Positions 22,730 through 27,157 of a stretch of DNA of 27,157 bases are shown here, one piece after another. The DNA comes from CAYWJT01 sp964458655. GTDB taxonomy: Bacteria > Acidobacteriota > Aminicenantia > Aminicenantales > Saccharicenantaceae. The stretch is taken from the NCBI GenBank assembly GCA_964458655.1, contig CAYWJT010000039.1:1-27157 (forward strand). Direction: 5' to 3'. The stretch's first letter is position 1; every line of letters begins with the position of its first letter. Below the pieces are notes generated by a model. It searched no databases. It was not told the origin of the DNA and saw only the letters and a program-made list of their open reading frames with translations. The position numbers and the translations under genes are program-made.

Positions 22730-24817
22730 CTACCGCAGCTTGTTGATCTCTTCGAGCAGGCGTTTGGCTTCGGGCTGGTCGGGGTTGAGCTTGAGGGAGG
22801 CGTTGACGGCGTCCAGGGCCCTGCTCTTCTGGCCGAGGCGGAAATAGCAGGCGCCGATGGCGTTCAGCACCTGGACGTCGCTGTTGTACATCCTGTTGGC
22901 CTCGAGCAGGCTGGTCAGGGCTTCCTCGTATAGTTTCTTTCCCATTAGCGCCCTGCCCTTCGTCACATGGTACTCGAAGCGCCTCTTGTCGTCTCCGGCC
23001 ACCCTCTCGGCGAGCGTCAGGGCCCGGTCGAACTCGTCGGTCTTGATGAGGAAATCGGCGTACATCAGGACGCCCTCGTTGTAGTTCGGGTTCAGGCTGA
23101 AGCCCTTCTCGTAGAGAGCGGCAGCCCGGTCGGCGGCGCCCAGCGTTTCCGTCTGCCGGGCCAGCATGTAGAAATATAGGAACTGGTTGGCCAGCGGGAA
23201 GCCCTTGGCGTTGGCGATAGGGTGGCCCAGGGCCGTCGAGGGCGAGACGACGAAGCTGTCCTTGGCCTCGTCCAGCACCCGGCCGTCCGGCGCGACCAGC
23301 GACAGCGTGATCTCGTAATAATCGGGCTCGAGCTCGCGGGCCGGTATGGTCTCGGAGAAGGTCAGGATGCCGGCCGGGCCAGGCCGGCCGCCCAGCCGCA
23401 CAGTGGCCGGCCGCTCGAACTGCCTGTCGCTCTTCTGACTGCGGACGACCATGCGCACCTGGCCGCCTGCCAGCAGCTCCTCGGTCGGGTTCTCGACGTT
23501 GAAGAAGACGGCGATGTCGTCGGCCGCCGAGAAGGTCTTCTTGGCCTCGACCACGAGCTTGCGCTCGCCTATCTTGAACGGGAGGTGGATGTCCGGACGG
23601 TAGGCCTCGGAGCGGTAGCCGAGGTAGGGCCCGCCGAGCCGAGGCAGGCCCGTCTCCTCGGGAACGGTCAGGTCCTGCTCCAGGATCGAGAACTCCTTGC
23701 TCGAGGAGTTCATCAGCATGACGGTGAGCTTGAACTTCCCGGCCGCGACCGGGAAGGAATCCTCAATGGCCAGGCCGTTGGCCTGGACCCGGTTGATGTT
23801 CTCGTCCGGGATGTAGATGGGGAAATCCCGCGTGTACTGGAAGACGACCGCGTCCCCGGAGCGCAGGCTGACGTTGGCCTGCAGGTTGCAGAAGTGCTGG
23901 TTCTTGGGCTCGTAGAAATCCAGGGTGATGCCGGCCGGGACGATCGAGAAATGCAGGAAGCGCAGGCCGGTCTGGGAGTCCTTGATCAGGGCCGTCATCG
24001 ACTGCGAGTCCACGAAATTGGTCATGTACTCGGTCGAGACCAGGCCCCTGTAATTGAGGAAATGGGTGGCGTAGGAGGGGTTGACGTCCTTCCTAGGGGA
24101 GTTGAGGATCTGGGCCATGATGATGTTGTTGCGGGGCGAGGGCGAGTAATCGAAGTAGATCTCGCCCGGGATCATGGAGATGGACAGGTCGGCCAGCGTC
24201 GGCGCCAGCTCGTGGATCCGGTCGTAGATCTCCTCGTTGGTCATGGTTTCCAGCCCCTTCTTGTCCATGAGCAGGCTGGTCGGCCCGTCGACCATGGCGT
24301 CATAGAGCTTGTAGTCGCCCACGCCTCCCTTCTGGAAGAACAGGATGACGAACAGGTTGGGCAAGTCCTTGTCCGGGTTGCCGTAGTAGGTCCAGGCCTG
24401 GCAGGGCACGAGGAAGCTCGAGCTCTCGAAGCGCTCGATGCTGGCCGGCGGGCCCAGGATCATGTAAATCCTGCCCATGTCGGTCCGCCAGCCCTCCCGG
24501 ACCGAGGAGCGGCCGAACTGCCTGTTGACATACTGGAACCTCTTGACCATCTCTTCCTTGTACTCGTTCTCGGGCGTGCCCGGCGTCGGGTCGCGCTGCT
24601 TCCAGAACATCTCGATGAAGATGTCCCGGTCGCGGTCGCTCGTGAGCTTCATGAACACGTCACGCTCGACCGGCTGGATGATGTAAGCCACGAGTTTCAG
24701 CCATTCCTGGTACTGCGCGGGCAGGTCTTTCTCGCTGATCTTCTGTCCGGCCGGGACGGCGGCCGAAGCGACCGCCGCCGCCAGGACGATGACAAACAAA
24801 ACCGCTTTCTTTTTCAT
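22730..24817 (-). CDS. GWxTD-domain secreted protein with C-terminal TPRs
   Basis: A 695-aa exported protein. After a signal peptide (about residues 1-20), the GWxTD domain spans about 30-190. It includes FIEMFWKQRDPTPGTPENEY and the naming motif GWRTD (Gly109, Trp110, Thr112, Asp113) leading into GRIYMILGPP. A beta-sandwich-rich middle (about 300-540) contains GKFKLTVMLMNSS and ARELEPDYYEITLSL. TPR-type helices fill about 555-695 (NPNYNEGVLMYADFLIKTDE, then FRLGQKSRALDAVNASLKLN). The family is abundant in Acidobacteriota-like genomes and has no assigned function. It is the third gene of the minus-strand cluster, 94 nt after the GWxTD lipoprotein gene, with a poor ribosome binding site. Confidence 0.85.
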   Translation of the reverse strand: MKKKAVLFVIVLAAAVASAAVPAGQKISEKDLPAQYQEWLKLVAYIIQPVERDVFMKLTSDRDRDIFIEMFWKQRDPTPGTPENEYKEEMVKRFQYVNRQFGRSSVREGWRTDMGRIYMILGPPASIERFESSSFLVPCQAWTYYGNPDKDLPNLFVILFFQKGGVGDYKLYDAMVDGPTSLLMDKKGLETMTNEEIYDRIHELAPTLADLSISMIPGEIYFDYSPSPRNNIIMAQILNSPRKDVNPSYATHFLNYRGLVSTEYMTNFVDSQSMTALIKDSQTGLRFLHFSIVPAGITLDFYEPKNQHFCNLQANVSLRSGDAVVFQYTRDFPIYIPDENINRVQANGLAIEDSFPVAAGKFKLTVMLMNSSSKEFSILEQDLTVPEETGLPRLGGPYLGYRSEAYRPDIHLPFKIGERKLVVEAKKTFSAADDIAVFFNVENPTEELLAGGQVRMVVRSQKSDRQFERPATVRLGGRPGPAGILTFSETIPARELEPDYYEITLSLVAPDGRVLDEAKDSFVVSPSTALGHPIANAKGFPLANQFLYFYMLARQTETLGAADRAAALYEKGFSLNPNYNEGVLMYADFLIKTDEFDRALTLAERVAGDDKRRFEYHVTKGRALMGKKLYEEALTSLLEANRMYNSDVQVLNAIGACYFRLGQKSRALDAVNASLKLNPDQPEAKRLLEEINKLR

Positions 24818-24911
24818 GGTCAGGCGCTCTTTATTAGGTTATTTATGATCAAGTACTTAACTGCCATTCGCGGCCGCGCCGGCGGCCCCAGGACCAGACT
24901 CAAAGCCCCGC

Positions 24912-25841
24912 TCAAGCGCCGACCTTGACCTCGAACACGCGGCGCACCCGGCCGGCCCGTCCTCCGCCCGCGGTGATGAGGACGTCGATGAAGTTCCGGC
25001 CGGCGGGCAGAGCGTAGCTGAACCTGAAAGGCACCTCCTTCAGCGCGTCCAGCTCCCGGACGGTCGTCAGGAAGGTCCTGGCTTCATCCAGAACGCCGAG
25101 CCGGGCGCCGTCCCGGCCGTAGACGACGATCTTGAACTCGAGCTCGACGAAGAAACCGCCCTCCTCGTTCTCGCGGAAGATGAGGTCGCGGGCCGGCAGG
25201 CTGACGACTATCTCGCGCTTCTCAGGGTCGTAAGAGGTCCCGAAATCGACCACCCGCTTCTTGAAGACATCGCTCGGCCCCACCCATCCGCCGAGCTTGA
25301 GCAGGTCCATGGCGCCGAAGAAGTCGCCGTCGTAGCGCCGTATCTTGTACTCGCCGGTCCCTTTCTCGTCGGCGAACTCGATACCAAGCTGGTAGTTGTA
25401 GTAGATCCAGAGCAGTATGGGCCCGCGTATCTCCGGGTCGCCGTGGTTGAATATCTCATCGAACTTGTCGGGCGGGCCCATGTAGATGTAGACCCGGCCG
25501 CGGTCCGTGTTCCAGCCCCGGCCGCCCTCGTTGAAGCGCTGGGCCGCGTACTTCACCCGGGCCAGGAACTCGTTGCGGAACTCGTTGGCCTCGGTCTCAG
25601 GGTCGGGGTCGCGCCTGTCCCAGAAATCGCGGATGAACTCCCGTCTCGCGGCGGCGTCGGGCAGGAGCTTGAAGATCTTATCTTCCTCCTTCGACATGAT
25701 CAGCCGGGCCGTCTCGTAGAAGGAGGCGCTCTCCGGGTCGAGGTTCAGCGTCGGCCGGCCGGAGCAGGCCGCCGACCAGAGGACGACGGCCAGGCCGAGG
25801 GAGCAGAGCGCGCCTGTCTTGAACTTCATCTTGCCCTTCAT
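24912..25841 (-). CDS. GWxTD-domain lipoprotein
   Basis: A 309-aa protein with a lipoprotein signal (hydrophobic core, WSAACSG, Cys26). Its single GWxTD domain has FIRDFWDRRDPDPETEANEF and GWNTDRGRVYIYMGPP, with Gly109, Trp110, Thr112 and Asp113, followed by 'WIYYNY' and 'YKIRRYDG'. A beta-rich C-terminal domain (about 200-305) ends LPAGRNFIDVLITAGGG. It lacks the TPR part of its neighbour. The start at 25841 overlaps the upstream TPR gene by 4 nt (ATGA); an ATG four codons later (25829) has a better AAGGG site and could be the true start. The lipid anchor suggests outer- or inner-membrane attachment in a complex with the other two products. Confidence 0.83.
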   Translation of the reverse strand: MKGKMKFKTGALCSLGLAVVLWSAACSGRPTLNLDPESASFYETARLIMSKEEDKIFKLLPDAAARREFIRDFWDRRDPDPETEANEFRNEFLARVKYAAQRFNEGGRGWNTDRGRVYIYMGPPDKFDEIFNHGDPEIRGPILLWIYYNYQLGIEFADEKGTGEYKIRRYDGDFFGAMDLLKLGGWVGPSDVFKKRVVDFGTSYDPEKREIVVSLPARDLIFRENEEGGFFVELEFKIVVYGRDGARLGVLDEARTFLTTVRELDALKEVPFRFSYALPAGRNFIDVLITAGGGRAGRVRRVFEVKVGA

Positions 25842-26752
25842 TTCTTAAGGTAGTCCAGGAAAGCCCGGACCTGAGCCGCCCGCTGCGAATCCGGGTCGAC
25901 CTTCAGGTATTCCTCGAAGGTGGCGACGGCCTCGCTGTTCTTCTGCAGGTTGAGCTGGGTCAGACCGAGCTGATACAGGCCGTCGGTGAAGCCCTTCTGC
26001 TTCTCCACGGCCTTCTGGTAATACCTGAGGGCTTCGTCGAACTTGGCGTTGTTGTAGTAGCTCGTGCCGATGTTGTAAAGGACGATGGGGTCCGAGATCT
26101 TGTCGAGTTCCACCTTGGCGTACCACTCGAAGGCCTTGGCGGTGTCGCCCCGGTTGGCATAGCAGTTGCCGATAAGCACCATGGCGTCGGGGTTCTTGGG
26201 GTCTTTTTCCAGGACCTTGAGGTAGCTCTGTTCGGCCAGGTCGTACTTTTCCTGGGCGAACCAGCAGTTGCCGACGTTGCGGTATATGGGATAGGCGTCG
26301 GGGTATTTGACCAGGATCTCCTCGTAGGCCGCCCTGGCCTCCTCGTATTTCTGCTGGTCGAAGAGGCTGTTGCCCTTCTCGAGCAGGCCCCTCATGTCGT
26401 CGGTCACGACCAGGCCCTCCACTTTCTGGAGGGCGAGCTTGATCTCGGGGTTCTTCTGGAACTCCTGGACCTCGACCGAGATCTTCTTGGGGGCGAAGCC
26501 GACCTTCTCGAAATCGATGTTCCATGCGCCTCCCCTGATCCAGGCGGCCACCCAGCGGCCCTCCTTGTCGGTCTTGACCTCGAACCCCTGTTGCGCCCTG
26601 GGGAACACCAGCTTCACCCGGACGCCTTCCAGGGGTTTGCCGTCCGGGTCGGTGACGGTGCCGAGCAGGCGGCCCTTGCCCTTGTATTCCTGGCCTGATG
26701 CGAATGAACACGCGACAAGAAGGACTACGATGACCGCGGCCGCTTTTTTCAT
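25838..26752 (-). CDS. exported TPR protein with carboxypeptidase-regulatory-like domain
   Basis: A 304-aa protein. Its signal sequence contains LVAC (Leu12-Cys15), which fits a lipobox, although cleavage at ASG/Q is also possible. Residues about 24-110 form a carboxypeptidase-regulatory-like beta-sandwich (GRLLGTVTDPDGKPLEGVRV, KTDKEGRWVAAWI). About 118-300 hold five TPR units with typical spacing (GNSLFDQQKYEEARAAYEEI, GNCWFAQEKYDLAEQSYLKV, GTSYYNNAKFDEALRYYQKA). It is first in the minus-strand cluster and has a perfect AAGGAGG site. TPR arrays are protein-binding scaffolds, so it probably organises the GWxTD partners; this is inference. Confidence 0.83.
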   Translation of the reverse strand: MKKAAAVIVVLLVACSFASGQEYKGKGRLLGTVTDPDGKPLEGVRVKLVFPRAQQGFEVKTDKEGRWVAAWIRGGAWNIDFEKVGFAPKKISVEVQEFQKNPEIKLALQKVEGLVVTDDMRGLLEKGNSLFDQQKYEEARAAYEEILVKYPDAYPIYRNVGNCWFAQEKYDLAEQSYLKVLEKDPKNPDAMVLIGNCYANRGDTAKAFEWYAKVELDKISDPIVLYNIGTSYYNNAKFDEALRYYQKAVEKQKGFTDGLYQLGLTQLNLQKNSEAVATFEEYLKVDPDSQRAAQVRAFLDYLKK

Positions 26753-26810
26753 AAGTACGCCTCCTTAGGGAAAGTAGGCTCTTCTGCGGATGTGCATCTT
26801 CCTCAGACTC

Positions 26811-26816
26811 ATTATA
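26811..26816 (-). promoter_or_regulatory. candidate -10 box for the TPR/GWxTD cluster
   Basis: An exact TATAAT on the minus strand (26816-26811) lies about 60 bases before the TPR gene ATG. No -35 match occurs at 17-18 bp, where the DNA is GC-rich. Either it needs an activator or the true promoter is elsewhere. Confidence 0.4.
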
Positions 26817-27102
26817 TTGATTTTAGCACGGAGCGGGCCGAAAGGAAAGCGCCGCCTGCCGGCGCGATCATTGACCGGCGCCTGGCCCGGGGGCTTTTGC
26901 TGCCTCTTTCCGAGCACTGCTTTTCCCCGAGAACAGTGATAAAAAGCCTTTCCGGCGGTCGCGAAAAACGGCAATCCCGGGCCGTGACGGTCTTTACCGG
27001 GAATTCCGGCCGAAAGAGCTGCCTTTGCAAGCAGGCTCAGCGCTCTGCCGCAGGAGTATCAACCTGTGGTGGTATGCATCTACTGGCGTGATTTCCTGCG
27101 CG
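26817..27102. other. gene-free region upstream of the TPR/GWxTD cluster
   Basis: Frames here are short and mutually overlapping, with no ribosome binding site or recognisable domain. No sigma-54 box was found on either strand. Apart from GC-rich short inverted repeats nothing is assigned. Confidence 0.5.
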
Positions 27103-27157
27103 TGTAGTGCTCCCCTGAAAGTTGGACAAGAGCCAGTGTTGATCAGGCGGCTTGTTG
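27103..27157. mobile_element. probable terminal end of an IS3-family element, cut by the window edge
   Basis: From 27103 the sequence begins TGTAGTGCTCCCCTGAAAG, then TTGGACA. This is the TG...CCCC...TTGGACA layout of IS3-family (IS150-like) terminal inverted repeats. Only 55 bases are in view, so the other end, transposase and target duplication cannot be seen. It could be a left end pointing right, or a right end of an element lying to the right. Read on the minus strand a frame (NKPPDQHWLLSNF) also stays open, so a transposase C-terminus is possible. Confidence 0.5.

Noticed and set aside
24818..24911. Promoter between the two GWxTD genes, including a possible TGGCAG/TTGAT sigma-54 site
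   Set aside because: The two half-sites are separated by 8 bases rather than 5, and no sigma-70 pair has correct spacing; the gap is most simply intra-operonic.
23222..24928. 568-codon plus-strand frame opposite the GWxTD-TPR gene
   Set aside because: Antisense shadow rich in Val/Gly/Asp/Arg; the opposite strand has a signal peptide, GWxTD motif and TPRs.
26792..27091. 99-codon plus-strand frame upstream of the cluster
   Set aside because: No ribosome binding site, no domain, unusual composition; it overlaps an equally weak minus-strand frame and the candidate -10 box.

Overview
The window is GC-rich bacterial chromosome with dense gene packing, many 4-nt ATGA overlaps and ordinary Shine-Dalgarno sites. 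The best lineage hint is two secreted proteins carrying the GWxTD motif domain, found beside TPR proteins, a DUF4388-type protein and several lipoproteins. That mix is typical of Acidobacteriota-like lineages, especially Candidatus Aminicenantes. The lineage is inferred from gene content only; there is no rRNA in the window.

Layout. (1) 120-2767, +: an export-type operon with a periplasmic adaptor, a MacB/LolD-type ATPase and a Yip1-domain membrane protein, but no ABC permease. (2) 2818-9346, +: a long, tightly coupled run of a DUF4388 protein (apparently leaderless), a 26-residue one-helix peptide, miaA, hflX, a TPR lipoprotein ending in two SLH-like repeats, pgsA and an M20 peptidase. (3) 9549-14670, -: an aminotransferase with its own promoter, then ppdK and an HDAC-fold deacetylase transcribed together from a good sigma-70 promoter. 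(4) 14846-17314, +: pyrK-pyrD-pyrF for pyrimidine synthesis. (5) 17371-17562, -: tRNA-Gly(GCC) and tRNA-Cys(GCA) sharing a promoter. (6) 17658-18455, -: a secreted protein with two similar barrel-like halves, behind a consensus promoter. (7) 18618-21113, +: ddl-ruvX-mltG, linking peptidoglycan precursor synthesis and glycan-strand termination. (8) 21308-22384, +: a secreted protein behind a textbook sigma-54 promoter, ended by a strong intrinsic terminator. (9) 22454-22659: a gene-free element with nested inverted repeats (structured RNA or small mobile element). (10) 22730-26752, -: a three-gene envelope cluster (carboxypeptidase-regulatory-like domain plus TPR protein, GWxTD lipoprotein, GWxTD plus TPR protein). 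(11) 26753-27157: mostly featureless, with what looks like the tip of an IS3-family element at the right edge.

Most genes are housekeeping: tRNA modification, ribosome rescue, phospholipid, pyrimidine and cell-wall synthesis, and pyruvate/PEP exchange. The least understood part is the right third. There, a sigma-54-driven secreted protein, a folded non-coding element and the GWxTD/TPR cluster sit together and may form an uncharacterised envelope system. No CRISPR array, phage module or defence system was recognised. All functional calls rest on reading motifs by eye, without database searches.
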